A DNA stretch of 64,000 bases from Geodermatophilus saharensis (GTDB lineage: Bacteria; Actinomycetota; Actinomycetes; Mycobacteriales; Geodermatophilaceae): the NCBI RefSeq assembly GCF_900188205.1, contig NZ_FZOH01000005.1, positions 181,896 through 245,895 of the forward strand, in the 5' to 3' direction. Below are positions 26,735 to 34,607 of the stretch, one piece after another. How positions within the stretch are numbered: the stretch's first letter is position 1; each line of letters starts with the position of its first letter. Under the pieces are notes generated by a model. The model had not been told where the DNA came from. It saw only the letters and a program-made list of their open reading frames with translations, and ran no database searches. The translations under genes were made by a program, and so were the position numbers.

Positions 26735-26742
26735 GGTCGGTG

Positions 26743-26752
26743 AGGTTACCGT
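26743..26752. promoter_or_regulatory. Overlapping divergent -10 boxes
   Basis: The 24-bp space between the MgtE_N/CBS gene (start 26734, minus) and phzF (start 26759, plus) contains TAACCT on the minus strand (26748-26743) and TACCGT on the plus strand (26747-26752). Each is 6-8 bp before its start codon. The boxes overlap by 2 bp, so only one promoter should be occupied at a time. Confidence 0.4.
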
Positions 26753-26758
26753 CGGCGG

Positions 26759-27628
26759 GTGGCCGCCCCCGGTTCCGTGGAGTACGAGGTCGTCGACGTC
26801 TTCGCCCCGCGGGCGTTCGCGGGCAACCCGCTGGCGGTCGTCTTCGACGCCGACGAGCTGAGCACCGCCCAGTGCCAGGCGCTGGCCAACGAGTTCGCGC
26901 TGTCGGAGACGTCGTTCCTCTGCGCGCCCACCGAGCCCGGCGCGTCCTACCGGGTCCGCATCTTCACCCCCTGGGCCGAGCTGCCCTTCGCCGGGCACCC
27001 CAGCGTCGGCGCGGCGCACACGCTGGTGCGCACCGGCCGGCTGCCCGCGGGCACGCTGCACCAGGAGTGCGGCGCCGGCGTCCTGCCCGTCGAGGTGACC
27101 GAGGAGGGCGCCACCCTGACCGGCGGGCGCCCGACCATCGAGGACGGGCCCGACCCGGAGGTCCTCGCCGAGGCGGTGGGGCTGGCGGCGGCCGACGCCG
27201 TCGGCGTGCCCGCGTCGGTGGCCGGCTGCGGACTGCCGTGGACCTTCCTCGCCGTGCACCCCGGCGTCGTCGACCAGGCCGCGCCCGACCCCGCCGCGCT
27301 GTCCGGGCTGGGCCTGGGGGAGGGCGTGGCGGTGCTGAGCTGGGACGCCGCGTCCTCGACCGCCTACGCCCGCGTGTTCGCCGACGACCTGCGCTGGAGC
27401 GAGGACCCCGCCACCGGCTCGGCCGCGCTCGGCGCCGGCGTCTGGCTGGTCGCCTCCGGGCTGCTGGCACCCGACGGCACGTCGTCCTACACCGTGCGCC
27501 AGGGCGAGGCGCTGGGCCGCCCGTCGGTGCTGCGGTGCACGGTCACCGCCACCGCCGGCCGGGCGGAGGCCGCCACGGTGGCCGGCGCGGTGATGCCGGT
27601 CGCGGCCGGTCGCATCCGCGTCCCGTGA
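26759..27628 (+). CDS. PhzF-family isomerase-like protein
   Basis: 289 residues from GTG 26759. The PhzF fold shows EVVDVFAPRAFAGNPLAVVF, the catalytic-Glu region FALSETSFL, RIFTPWAELPFAGHPSVGAA (the G-H-P motif), and the second-half repeat DPATGSAALGAGVWL. PhzF converts trans-2,3-dihydro-3-hydroxyanthranilate during phenazine synthesis, but most homologues outside phz clusters have unknown substrates, and no phenazine genes are here. The stop overlaps the next transporter start by 4 nt. Confidence 0.9.
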   Translation: MAAPGSVEYEVVDVFAPRAFAGNPLAVVFDADELSTAQCQALANEFALSETSFLCAPTEPGASYRVRIFTPWAELPFAGHPSVGAAHTLVRTGRLPAGTLHQECGAGVLPVEVTEEGATLTGGRPTIEDGPDPEVLAEAVGLAAADAVGVPASVAGCGLPWTFLAVHPGVVDQAAPDPAALSGLGLGEGVAVLSWDAASSTAYARVFADDLRWSEDPATGSAALGAGVWLVASGLLAPDGTSSYTVRQGEALGRPSVLRCTVTATAGRAEAATVAGAVMPVAAGRIRVP

Positions 27629-28554
27629 GCGCGGGCACGGCGGCGGTCGACCCGTGGGCGGTGCACCGCCCGGGCGCCCGCGACGTCGGGCTGATGGCGG
27701 TCGCCGTCGTCGGGATCTCGTTCTCCGGGCCGCTGACCGCGCTGGTCACCACCTCGTTCCTGGCGATCGCCTTCTGGCGCAACGCCGCCGGCGCGGCGCT
27801 GCTCGTGCCGGTGCTGCTCGGCCGCGAGCGGGGCACGCTGACCGGCCTGCGGCCGCGGGACCTGACGACGTCGGTGGTGGCCGGGCTCTTCCTCGCCGCG
27901 CACTTCGCCGCGTGGCTGCCCAGCCTGTCCATGACCACGGTCGCCGCGTCGACGGCGCTGGTCACCACCACCCCGATCTGGACGGCGCTGGCCGCGCGCG
28001 TCTCCGGCGTCCAGCTGCCCGTGCAGGTGTGGACCGGGCTGGCACTGGCCGTCGTCGGTGCGGCGCTCATCGCCGGGGTCGACGTCGCGGTGAGCCTGGA
28101 GGCGCTGGCCGGTGACGGGCTGGCGCTGCTCGGCGCGATCTGCGCCGCCGGCTACATGCTGGCCGGCGCCCGGGCGCGCACCCGGCTGGCGACGTCGGCC
28201 TACTCCGTCGTCTGCTACTCCACCTGCGCGGTGGTGCTGGCGGTCGCGGCGCTGGTGACCACCACCCCGCTCGCCGGGTTCAGCGCCCGCGACTGGTGGC
28301 TGATCGCGGCCATCACCGTCTGCGCGCAGATCCTCGGGCACACGCTGCTCAACCTGGTGCTGTCCACGGTCGGGCCCACGGTGGTCGGCCTGGCGGTGCT
28401 GCTCGAGGTGCCGGGGGCGCTGCTGGTGGCGCTGGTGCTGCTGCAGCAGACGCCGCCGCTGCTCGCGCTGCCGGGCCTGGCCGCCGTCGTCACCGGGGTG
28501 GCGCTGGTGGTGCGGGCCGGCCGGCCGCCGACGCCGGTCGAGCCGGTCACCTGA
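27625..28554 (+). CDS. EamA/DMT-family transporter
   Basis: 309 residues, about ten membrane helices in two EamA repeats. VGLMAVAVVGISFSGPLTAL opens repeat one; LPSLSMTTVAASTALVTTTP is the conserved helix 3-4 region; GPTVVGLAVLLEVPGALLVA is the repeat-two signature with its E-V-P. Coupled to PhzF by a GTGA overlap, so it may export that enzyme's product. The stop codon TGA forms the first bases of hairpin repeat copy E. Confidence 0.9.
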   Translation: MSAGTAAVDPWAVHRPGARDVGLMAVAVVGISFSGPLTALVTTSFLAIAFWRNAAGAALLVPVLLGRERGTLTGLRPRDLTTSVVAGLFLAAHFAAWLPSLSMTTVAASTALVTTTPIWTALAARVSGVQLPVQVWTGLALAVVGAALIAGVDVAVSLEALAGDGLALLGAICAAGYMLAGARARTRLATSAYSVVCYSTCAVVLAVAALVTTTPLAGFSARDWWLIAAITVCAQILGHTLLNLVLSTVGPTVVGLAVLLEVPGALLVALVLLQQTPPLLALPGLAAVVTGVALVVRAGRPPTPVEPVT

Positions 28555-28672
28555 CGAAGGACTCCCTCGCCCCCCTGCACGGACCTCCCTGCCCCCCACC
28601 GCTCGCAGGCTCGCGGCGGGCCCCTGCAGGGAGGCCGACTGCCGCTCGTGGCGAGACCCTGCGAGGGGCCGA
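28553..28672 (+). repeat. Hairpin repeat family 1, nested copies E-outer and E-inner
   Basis: An outer element (GACGAAGGACT, stem CCCTCGC, ... CTCGTGGCGAGACCCT, stem GCGAGGG, GCCGA) is interrupted by a complete inner element at about 28580-28638 (GGACC, stem TCCCTGC, CCCCCCACCGCTCGCAGG, CTCGCGGCGGGCCCCT, stem GCAGGGA, GGCCGA). Each element pairs with itself, not with the other. The outer element begins inside the EamA stop codon. Confidence 0.75.
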
Positions 28673-28683
28673 CGGGCCGTCAC

Positions 28684-28689
28684 TACCCT
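28684..28689 (+). promoter_or_regulatory. Candidate -10 box TACCCT for the HpcH/HpaI gene
   Basis: TACCCT lies 28 bp before the GTG at 28718; TGGAGG at 28708-28713 provides the ribosome-binding site. It follows directly on the nested repeat, consistent with the repeat separating two transcription units. Confidence 0.4.
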
Positions 28690-28717
28690 CCGGTCAACGA
28701 TCACCACTGGAGGCACC

Positions 28718-29671
28718 GTGGCCGAGCTCCGATCCCGCCGTTCCAACCTCGCCGTCCCGGGCAGCAACCCGCGCTTCCTGGAGAAGGCCAAGGGGCTGCC
28801 GGCCGACCAGGTGTTCCTCGATCTCGAGGACGCCGTCGCGCCGCTGGCCAAGCCGGGCGCGCGCAAGAACATCGTGGCGGCGCTGAACGAGGGCGGCTGG
28901 GGCGGGCGGATCCGCACGGTCCGGGTCAACGACTGGACGACGGAGTGGACCTACCGCGACGTCGTCGAGGTGGTCGAGGGCGCCGGCGCCGAGCTGGACT
29001 GCATCATGCTGCCCAAGGTGGCCGACGCCGCCCAGGTCGCGGCGCTGGACCTGCTGCTCACCCAGATCGAGAAGGCCAACGGCCTGGAGGTCGGGCGGAT
29101 CGGCATCGAGGCGCAGATCGAGACCGCGCAGGGGCTGATCAACGTCAACGAGATCGCCTTCGCCAGCCCGCGGATCGAGACGATCATCTTCGGCCCCGCC
29201 GACTTCATGGCCAGCATCAACATGAAGTCGCTGGTAGTGGGCGCGCTGCACCCCGACTACCCGGGCGACCCGTTCCACCACATCCTCATGACCATCCTCA
29301 TGGCCGCCCGCGCCCGCGGCGTGCAGGCCATCGACGGGCCCTTCCTGCAGGTGCGCGACGTCGACGCCTTCCGCGAGGTGGCCAAGCGCTCGGCGGTGCT
29401 CGGCTTCGACGGCAAGTGGGTGCTGCACCCGGGCCAGATCGACGCCGCCAACGAGATCTACGCGCCCTCGCAGGCCGACTACGACCACGCCGAGCTCATC
29501 CTCGACGCCTACGACTGGTACACGTCGGAGGCCGGCGGGAAGAAGGGCTCGGCCATGCTCGGCGACGAGATGATCGACGAGGCCAGCCGCAAGATGGCGC
29601 TGGTCATCGCCGGCAAGGGCCGCGCCGCGGGCATGTCGCGCACGTCGTCGTTCACCCCGCCCGAGTCCTGA
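28718..29671 (+). CDS. HpcH/HpaI aldolase / CitE-like malyl-CoA lyase family
   Basis: 317 residues. The family motifs are RRSNLAVPGSNPRFLEKAKG, DQVFLDLEDAVAPLAKPGAR (acidic metal site), RTVRVNDWTTEWTYRDV, GIEAQIETAQGLINVNEIAF (metal-binding Glu) and ETIIFGPADFMAS, with KWVLHPGQIDAANEIYAPSQ near the end. These enzymes cleave or form malyl-CoA, beta-methylmalyl-CoA or related acyl-CoAs with Mg2+. Followed by an acyl-CoA dehydrogenase after a terminator-like hairpin, so a shared acyl-CoA pathway is likely but not proven. Confidence 0.9.
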   Translation: MAELRSRRSNLAVPGSNPRFLEKAKGLPADQVFLDLEDAVAPLAKPGARKNIVAALNEGGWGGRIRTVRVNDWTTEWTYRDVVEVVEGAGAELDCIMLPKVADAAQVAALDLLLTQIEKANGLEVGRIGIEAQIETAQGLINVNEIAFASPRIETIIFGPADFMASINMKSLVVGALHPDYPGDPFHHILMTILMAARARGVQAIDGPFLQVRDVDAFREVAKRSAVLGFDGKWVLHPGQIDAANEIYAPSQADYDHAELILDAYDWYTSEAGGKKGSAMLGDEMIDEASRKMALVIAGKGRAAGMSRTSSFTPPES

Positions 29672-29685
29672 GGCGCTGAGGCATC

Positions 29686-29732
29686 GGAAGCTCTCCGCAC
29701 GTCTTGAGGCGTGGGACGTGCGGAGAGCTTCC
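29686..29732. terminator. Strong hairpin, 18-bp perfect stem
   Basis: GGAAGCTCTCCGCACGTC pairs without mismatch with GACGTGCGGAGAGCTTCC around an 11-base loop. It lies 15 bp after the lyase stop. The stem is unusually long for this genome; no T-run follows. Confidence 0.85.
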
Positions 29733-29835
29733 TGTGCCGGGGACGTCCCGTCGTGACCGGGGACACAGGGGCGGCGGCCGGGGGGTGGCCCATACTCGCC
29801 GGTAACACGGACACCGGAGTCCCGGAGGAGCAGAC

Positions 29836-31032
29836 GTGGCCCGACTGGCACAGACCGCCGACCTGACCGACGTCCAGCAGGAGATCCTGTCGACGGTCAG
29901 GAGCTTCGTGGACAAGGAGATCATCCCGCACGCCCAGGAGCTCGAGCACGGCGACGTCTACCCGACCGAGATCGTCGACGGGCTCAAGGAGCTGGGCATC
30001 TTCGGGCTGATGATCCCGGAGGAGTACGGCGGTCTGGGCGAGTCGCTGCTGACCTACGCGCTGGTGGTCGAGGAGATCGCCCGCGGCTGGATGAGCGTCT
30101 CGGGCGTCATCAACACCCACTTCATCGTCGCCTACATGATCCGCCAGCACGGCACGCCGGAGCAGAAGGAGCACTTCCTCCCGCGGATGGCCACCGGCGA
30201 GGTGCGCGGCGCGTTCTCGATGTCCGAGCCGGGGCTGGGTTCCGACGTCGCCGGCATCCGCACCAAGGCCGTCCGCGACGGCGACTCCTACGTCGTCGAC
30301 GGCCAGAAGATGTGGCTGACCAACGGCGGGTCCTCCACGCTGGTCGCCGCGCTGGTGCGCACCGACCTGGGTGCCGACAAGCCGCACCAGAACCTGACGA
30401 CGTTCCTGGTGGAGAAGCCCGCCGGCTTCGGCACCGTGGCTCCGGGCCTGACCATCCCCGGCAAGATCGACAAGATGGGCTACAAGGGCGTCGACACCAC
30501 CGAGCTGGTGTTCGACGGCTACCGCATCGGCGCGGACATGGTGCTCGGCGGGGAGCCCGGCCGCGGCTTCGCGCAGATGATGGACGGCGTCGAGGTGGGC
30601 CGGGTCAACGTCGCCGCCCGCGCCTGCGGCATCTCCATCCGCGCCTTCGAGCTCGCCGTCGAGTACGCCCAGCAGCGGGAGACGTTCGGCAAGCCCATCG
30701 CCCAGCACCAGGCGATCGCCTTCCAGCTCGCGGAGATGGCGACCAAGGTGGAGGCGTCGCACCTGATGATGGTCAACGCCGCCCGGCTCAAGGACGCCGG
30801 TCAGCGCAACGACGTCGAGGCGGGGATGGCCAAGCTGCTGGCCAGCGAGTACTGCGCCGAGGTGACCACCCAGTCGTTCCGCATCCACGGCGGCTACGGC
30901 TACTCCAAGGAGTACGAGATCGAGCGGCTCATGCGCGAGGCGCCGTTCCTGCTCATCGGCGAGGGCACCAGCGAGATCCAGAAGACAATCATCAGCCGCG
31001 GTCTGCTCAAGGAGTACGGCCTCCGCCGCTGA
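29836..31032 (+). CDS. Acyl-CoA dehydrogenase
   Basis: 398 residues with CCGGAGGAGC before the GTG. All ACAD blocks are present: IFGLMIPEEYGGLGESLLTY, GAFSMSEPGLGSDVAGIRTK (substrate/FAD loop), GQKMWLTNGGSS, ETFGKPIAQHQAIAFQLAEM, THGGYG-type SFRIHGGYGYSKEYEIERLM, and the catalytic Glu in LLIGEGTSEIQ (~376). It oxidises an acyl-CoA at C2-C3 using FAD and passes electrons to ETF. Length is that of the generic ACAD, not the longer methylsuccinyl-CoA dehydrogenase. Its stop overlaps hairpin repeat copy F. Confidence 0.95.
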   Translation: MARLAQTADLTDVQQEILSTVRSFVDKEIIPHAQELEHGDVYPTEIVDGLKELGIFGLMIPEEYGGLGESLLTYALVVEEIARGWMSVSGVINTHFIVAYMIRQHGTPEQKEHFLPRMATGEVRGAFSMSEPGLGSDVAGIRTKAVRDGDSYVVDGQKMWLTNGGSSTLVAALVRTDLGADKPHQNLTTFLVEKPAGFGTVAPGLTIPGKIDKMGYKGVDTTELVFDGYRIGADMVLGGEPGRGFAQMMDGVEVGRVNVAARACGISIRAFELAVEYAQQRETFGKPIAQHQAIAFQLAEMATKVEASHLMMVNAARLKDAGQRNDVEAGMAKLLASEYCAEVTTQSFRIHGGYGYSKEYEIERLMREAPFLLIGEGTSEIQKTIISRGLLKEYGLRR

Positions 31033-31090
31033 CGCAGGACCCCCTGCCCGTCACTCGCAGGCTCGTGGCGGGTCCCTGCAGGGGGCCGAT
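31031..31090 (+). repeat. Hairpin repeat family 1, copy F (at ACAD stop)
   Basis: GACGCAGGACC, stem CCCCTGC, CCGTCACTCGCAGG, CTCGTGGCGGGTCCCT, stem GCAGGGG, GGCCGAT. The stem CCCCCTGC/GCAGGGGG is 8 bp and perfect. The element begins inside the stop codon of the acyl-CoA dehydrogenase gene. Confidence 0.8.
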
Positions 31091-31101
31091 CGGGAACGCG
31101 A

Positions 31102-31132
31102 GCGGCCCGGGACCACCTCGGTCCCGGGCCGC
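31102..31132. terminator. Hairpin terminator between convergent genes
   Basis: GCGGCCCGGGACC pairs perfectly with GGTCCCGGGCCGC around ACCTC. It lies 12 bp after repeat copy F and 9 bp before the stop of the convergent DUF4230 gene. Confidence 0.85.
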
Positions 31133-31140
31133 CCGCGCTC

Positions 31141-31848
31141 TCAGCCGGCGCTGTCGGCGGTCTCCTCGAAGCGGACCTCGACCTCGTCGACGCCGAACGA
31201 CCGGGCCAGGCCGGTCAGCATCTCGCGGGTGTTGGTCTCGGCGCGCTCGCGCAGGTCGCTCTCGGCGGCCGCCGCGGTCAGCCGGTCCTCGGCCAGCGCG
31301 TAGAGCTCGCTGTCGTCGACCGGGTCGTCGCCGACCGCGTCGCCGATCCGCTCGACCAGCCCCCGGTCCCGGTCGAGGACACGGCTCTCCTCCGGGTCGA
31401 TCCGGACCTCGTCCAGCCGCGGCGCCGGCAACTCGATCGTCGCGACGGTGCCGTCGCCGGAGAGGGTCACCGCCCCGGCGTCCAGGCCGGAGAAGTCCAC
31501 GTAGGCGTCGGCGGTCCCGGTCGCGAGGAGCTGGACCCGCTCGCCGCTGATGGCCGACGGCACGTACCGGGTGTCCACCTCCCGGTCCACGACGACCTGG
31601 AACGCGCCCGTCGCCGCGTGGTACTCGTGCAGGTCCTCGAGGGCGAGCAGCAGCGGGGTCGTGCTCCGGTCGACCTCGTCCCGCCCGAACGGGTCCTCGG
31701 GCAGCCAGCCGGCGACCTGCAGCCCGACCGGCACGAGCACGGCCGCGCCCGCACCGGCCGCCGCGAGGCGGAGGAGGCCGCGGCGACGGCGGCGCGGAGC
31801 CGGCCGCACGTCGGGGGAGGCGGAGCGGGACGACAGCAGCGTGGGCAT
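31141..31848 (-). CDS. DUF4230 family membrane-anchored protein
   Basis: 235 residues. An Arg-rich start (APRRRRRGLLRLAAAGAGAA) leads to one membrane helix near residues 28-46, then the DUF4230 domain: LLALEDLHEYHAATGAFQVV VD, RYVPSAISGERVQLLATGTA, DAYVDFSGLDAGAVTLSGDG. The domain is probably extracellular. Its function is unknown. A 16-bp tandem repeat sits in the 155-bp space upstream of its start. Confidence 0.85.
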   Translation of the reverse strand: MPTLLSSRSASPDVRPAPRRRRRGLLRLAAAGAGAAVLVPVGLQVAGWLPEDPFGRDEVDRSTTPLLLALEDLHEYHAATGAFQVVVDREVDTRYVPSAISGERVQLLATGTADAYVDFSGLDAGAVTLSGDGTVATIELPAPRLDEVRIDPEESRVLDRDRGLVERIGDAVGDDPVDDSELYALAEDRLTAAAAESDLRERAETNTREMLTGLARSFGVDEVEVRFEETADSAG

Positions 31849-31877
31849 GCGCGGCCTCTCGGGGCGGGGGAGGGGAG

Positions 31878-31955
31878 GCGTGCTCGACCGGGGCGGTGCT
31901 CATCCGGGGTGGTGCTCATCCGGGGTGGTGCTCGTCCGGGGCGGTGCTGACCCGG
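31878..31955. repeat. 16-bp tandem repeat, about 4.5 units
   Basis: Units of GGGGYGGTGCTCATCC run at 31890, 31906, 31922 and 31938, with a partial unit before (GGCGTGCTCGACC). On the minus strand each reads GGATGAGCACCRCCCC. They lie upstream of the DUF4230 gene, between it and the stop of the ABC permease. They could be binding sites for a regulator of DUF4230 or simple slippage. Confidence 0.85.
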
Positions 31956-32003
31956 AGAGCGTCGGGCGCGCCGCCGGCATTCCCGGGCGGCGGCGCGACG
32001 TGG

Positions 32004-32795
32004 CTAGCGGGCCGGGCGCCGCTCGTAGCGGGCCCGGGCCCACAGGTACCCGACGAGGGCGATGCCGGCGCACCAGGCCGTGGCCACCCACCAGCTCGAC
32101 CCGACCGCGGTGCCGGTGAGCAGGCCGCGCAGCGTCTCGATCACCGGCGTGAACGGCTGGTGCTCGGCGAACCACCGCAGTCCGGCCGGCATCGACTCGA
32201 CCGGCACGAACCCGCTGCCGAAGAAGGGCAGCAGGATCAGCGGCATCGGCAGGTTGCTGGCCGCCTCGACCGTCTTCGTGCTCAGCCCCATGGCCACCGA
32301 CAGCCACGCCAGCGCGAAGCTGGTCACCGCCAGGAGCGCGGCCGCGGCGAGCCACTCCACCGGGGTGGCGTCCGGCCGGAAGCCGACGAGCAGGGCGACG
32401 GCGACGACGACGAGCAGCCCGGCCATCGTCTGCACCACCGCGCCGACGACGTGGCCGGTGAGCACCGCGGCGCGGGCGATCGACATGGTCCGGAACCGGG
32501 CGATGATCCCCTCGGCGACGTCCATGGCGACGCCGATCGCGGTGCCCTGGGCGCCGCCGGCGATCGCGAGCACGAGGATCCCGGGCACGACGTAGGCGAC
32601 GTACTCCGGGCGGCCGCCGGCCGGCCCGCCGAGCCCGGCACCCAGCGTGCCGCCGAGGACGTGGACGAACAGCAGCAGCATGACGATCGGCACGGCGGCG
32701 ACCACCAGCGTCAGGCCGGGGTAGCGCGCCGCGCGTCTCAGGTTGCGCCGCAGCATGGTCGCGGAGTCGCTCAGCGTGAGGGCGAGCGTGGTCAC
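32004..32795 (-). CDS. ABC-2 type exporter permease (DrrB-like)
   Basis: 263 residues from GTG 32795, overlapping the ATPase stop by 4 nt. About six membrane helices; the ABC-2 signature region is PMPLILLPFFGSGFVPVESM PAGLRWFAEHQPFTP, and SNLPMPLILLPFF is typical of DrrB/daunorubicin-type permeases. It forms the membrane half of an exporter with the upstream ATPase. Confidence 0.92.
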   Translation of the reverse strand: MTTLALTLSDSATMLRRNLRRAARYPGLTLVVAAVPIVMLLLFVHVLGGTLGAGLGGPAGGRPEYVAYVVPGILVLAIAGGAQGTAIGVAMDVAEGIIARFRTMSIARAAVLTGHVVGAVVQTMAGLLVVVAVALLVGFRPDATPVEWLAAAALLAVTSFALAWLSVAMGLSTKTVEAASNLPMPLILLPFFGSGFVPVESMPAGLRWFAEHQPFTPVIETLRGLLTGTAVGSSWWVATAWCAGIALVGYLWARARYERRPAR

Positions 32796-33739
32796 GAGGA
32801 CACCTCCTCGAGGGCGGTCCGGCCGGTGAGGGCCAGGAAGACGTCGTCCAGGTCGGGGGTGTGCACGGTCAGCCCGGCGACGTCGACGCCGGCGTCGTCG
32901 AGGCGGGCCGGCAGCGCCCGCAGCGCCGCCACGCTGCCGTCGCCCGGCACCTCCAGCGCCAGCGAACCGGCGTCCGGCGCCTGGACGCCGAGCGCCCGCG
33001 CGGCGTCGTCGAGACCGGCCCCGTCGTCGAACCGCAGCCGCACGTGCCCGCCGGGCACCAGCCGCTTGAGCTCCTCGGCGGTGCCCTCCGCCACCAGCCG
33101 GTCGCCGTCGAGGACGCCGATCCGGTCGGCGAGCTGGTCGGCCTCCTCGAGGTACTGGGTGGTGAGCAGGACCGTGACGCCGTCGGCGACGAGGTCGCGG
33201 ACGGCGTCCCACACGGCGCGGCGGCTGCGCGGGTCCAGCCCGGTGGTCGGCTCGTCGAGGAAGACCACCCGGGGGTCGCCCATGAGCCCCATGGCCAGGT
33301 CCAGCCTCCGGCGCATGCCGCCGGAGTAGGTGGCCGGCACTCGGTCGGCGGCCGCCTCGAGGTCGAAGCGGGCGAGCAGCGCCGCGGCGCGGCGGCGCGT
33401 CTCCCGCCGGCCGAGGTGGTGCAGGTCGCCCATGAGCCGGAGGTTCTCCGCGCCGGTGAGCAGGCCGTCGACGGCGGAGAACTGGCCGGTCAGCGCGATC
33501 GCGGCGCGCACCGCGCCGGGTTCGCGGGCCAGGTCGTGCCCGGCGACGCGCACCTCGCCGGCGTCGGCGGGGAGCAGCGTCGACAGCACGTCGACGGTGG
33601 TGGTCTTCCCGGCGCCGTTGGGGCCGAGCAGGGCGTAGACGGTGCCCTCGGCCACGGTGAGGTCCAGCCCCTCGAGGACGACGGTGGAGCCGAAGGCCGT
33701 GCGGAGTCCGACGACGGAGATCACCGCAGGTCCCCTCAC
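32792..33739 (-). CDS. ABC exporter ATPase (DrrA-like)
   Basis: 315 residues. Walker A LLGPNGAGKTTTVDVLSTLL, Q-loop ALTGQFSAVD, signature YSGGMRRRLDLAMGL, Walker B VVFLDEPTTGLDPRSR, and H-loop region replaced by TVLLTTQYLEEAD, where Gln stands for the switch His, as commonly seen in DrrA-type proteins. The C-terminal DrrA regulatory region (~230-315) is present. Substrates of this class are antibiotics, lipids or cell-wall precursors. It starts 4 nt inside the DUF4097 stop. Confidence 0.94.
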   Translation of the reverse strand: MRGPAVISVVGLRTAFGSTVVLEGLDLTVAEGTVYALLGPNGAGKTTTVDVLSTLLPADAGEVRVAGHDLAREPGAVRAAIALTGQFSAVDGLLTGAENLRLMGDLHHLGRRETRRRAAALLARFDLEAAADRVPATYSGGMRRRLDLAMGLMGDPRVVFLDEPTTGLDPRSRRAVWDAVRDLVADGVTVLLTTQYLEEADQLADRIGVLDGDRLVAEGTAEELKRLVPGGHVRLRFDDGAGLDDAARALGVQAPDAGSLALEVPGDGSVAALRALPARLDDAGVDVAGLTVHTPDLDDVFLALTGRTALEEVSS

Positions 33740-34527
33740 GCCCGGCGGACGAGGATGTCGCCGTAGCCGGTGCGCGCCCGCAGCTCGACGGTCCCGCCGG
33801 CGTCGTCGGGACCGTCGGCGGCCGTGAGCTCGTTGCGGATGCTGCCCGCGGCCGCCTGCAGGTCCAGCCAGGCCGCGGTGCCCGCGGGGATCCCGGCCTC
33901 GACCTCGCCGTAGGCGGTCTCCAGCACCACCGACCCGCCCACCGCCTCGCCGACGCGGACCCTGCCGTACCTCGTGCTGCCGAGCAGCGAGCCGGCGGCG
34001 CGGTCGACGGTGACGTCACCGCAGGAGGTCTGCAGCCGGGCGTCGCCGTCGGTGCGGCCGACCCGCACGTCGCCGTAGGCGGTGTGCACGACCGCGTCGC
34101 CGTCCACGGCCCCGGCGGTGACGCCGCCGCTGCTGGTGCGCGCCCGCAGCCTCGTGGCGGTGTCCAGCCGGAGGTCGCCGTAGCGGGTCTCGAGGGCGAC
34201 GGCGCCGAGCCGGCCGGAGCAGGAGACGTCGCCGGCCGTCGTCCGCACGTCGAGCGCCGAGCCCTCGGGCAGGACGACGTCGACGTCGACCTCGCCGCCG
34301 GAGCCGAGGAACAGCAGCCGCGGGCGGCCGGTGGTGCGGACCAGCAGGTGCCCGTCGGCGTAGGTGACGGTGGCCTGCTCGGCGGCCTGCACGTCGGCGC
34401 TGCTGCGCTCGTCGCGCGGCCGCACGGTGACCTCCGTGACGGCACGGTCGGTGGCCCGGACGCGGACTCCGCCGGCGGCGACGTCGATGCGGGCGCTGAT
34501 CGGGTCGGGGGTGTCGAAGGTGGGCAT
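33736..34527 (-). CDS. DUF4097 beta-repeat protein
   Basis: 263 residues from ATG 34527. Repeated short beta units alternate: VRTTAGDVSCSGRLGAVALE, TRYGDLRLDTATRLRARTSS, GGVTAGAVDGDAVVHTAYGD, VRVGRTDGDARLQTSCGDVT. This is the DUF4097/DUF4098 right-handed beta-helix-like repeat with recurring T-x-Y-G-D-V motifs. No signal peptide is visible, so it probably acts in the cytoplasm. It is coupled to the ABC ATPase by a 4-nt overlap and preceded by a ribbon-helix-helix regulator. Confidence 0.88.
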   Translation of the reverse strand: MPTFDTPDPISARIDVAAGGVRVRATDRAVTEVTVRPRDERSSADVQAAEQATVTYADGHLLVRTTGRPRLLFLGSGGEVDVDVVLPEGSALDVRTTAGDVSCSGRLGAVALETRYGDLRLDTATRLRARTSSGGVTAGAVDGDAVVHTAYGDVRVGRTDGDARLQTSCGDVTVDRAAGSLLGSTRYGRVRVGEAVGGSVVLETAYGEVEAGIPAGTAAWLDLQAAAGSIRNELTAADGPDDAGGTVELRARTGYGDILVRRA

Positions 34528-34607
34528 GGCGGCGCCTCCTGGGCGTGCCGGGTCGGCCCCCGTCCGGTCGGCCGGGGGTGCGGTGCGGGCGGGGTGCGGG
34601 GGCGGGG

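Noticed and set aside
28718..31032. Ethylmalonyl-CoA pathway cluster
   Set aside because: Only a CitE/Mcl-like lyase and a generic-length acyl-CoA dehydrogenase are present; ccr, ecm, and mesaconyl-CoA hydratase are not in the window.
31878..31955. Minisatellite read as part of the DUF4230 protein
   Set aside because: The ATG at 31848 starts after the repeats and the upstream frame gives low-complexity sequence without family match.
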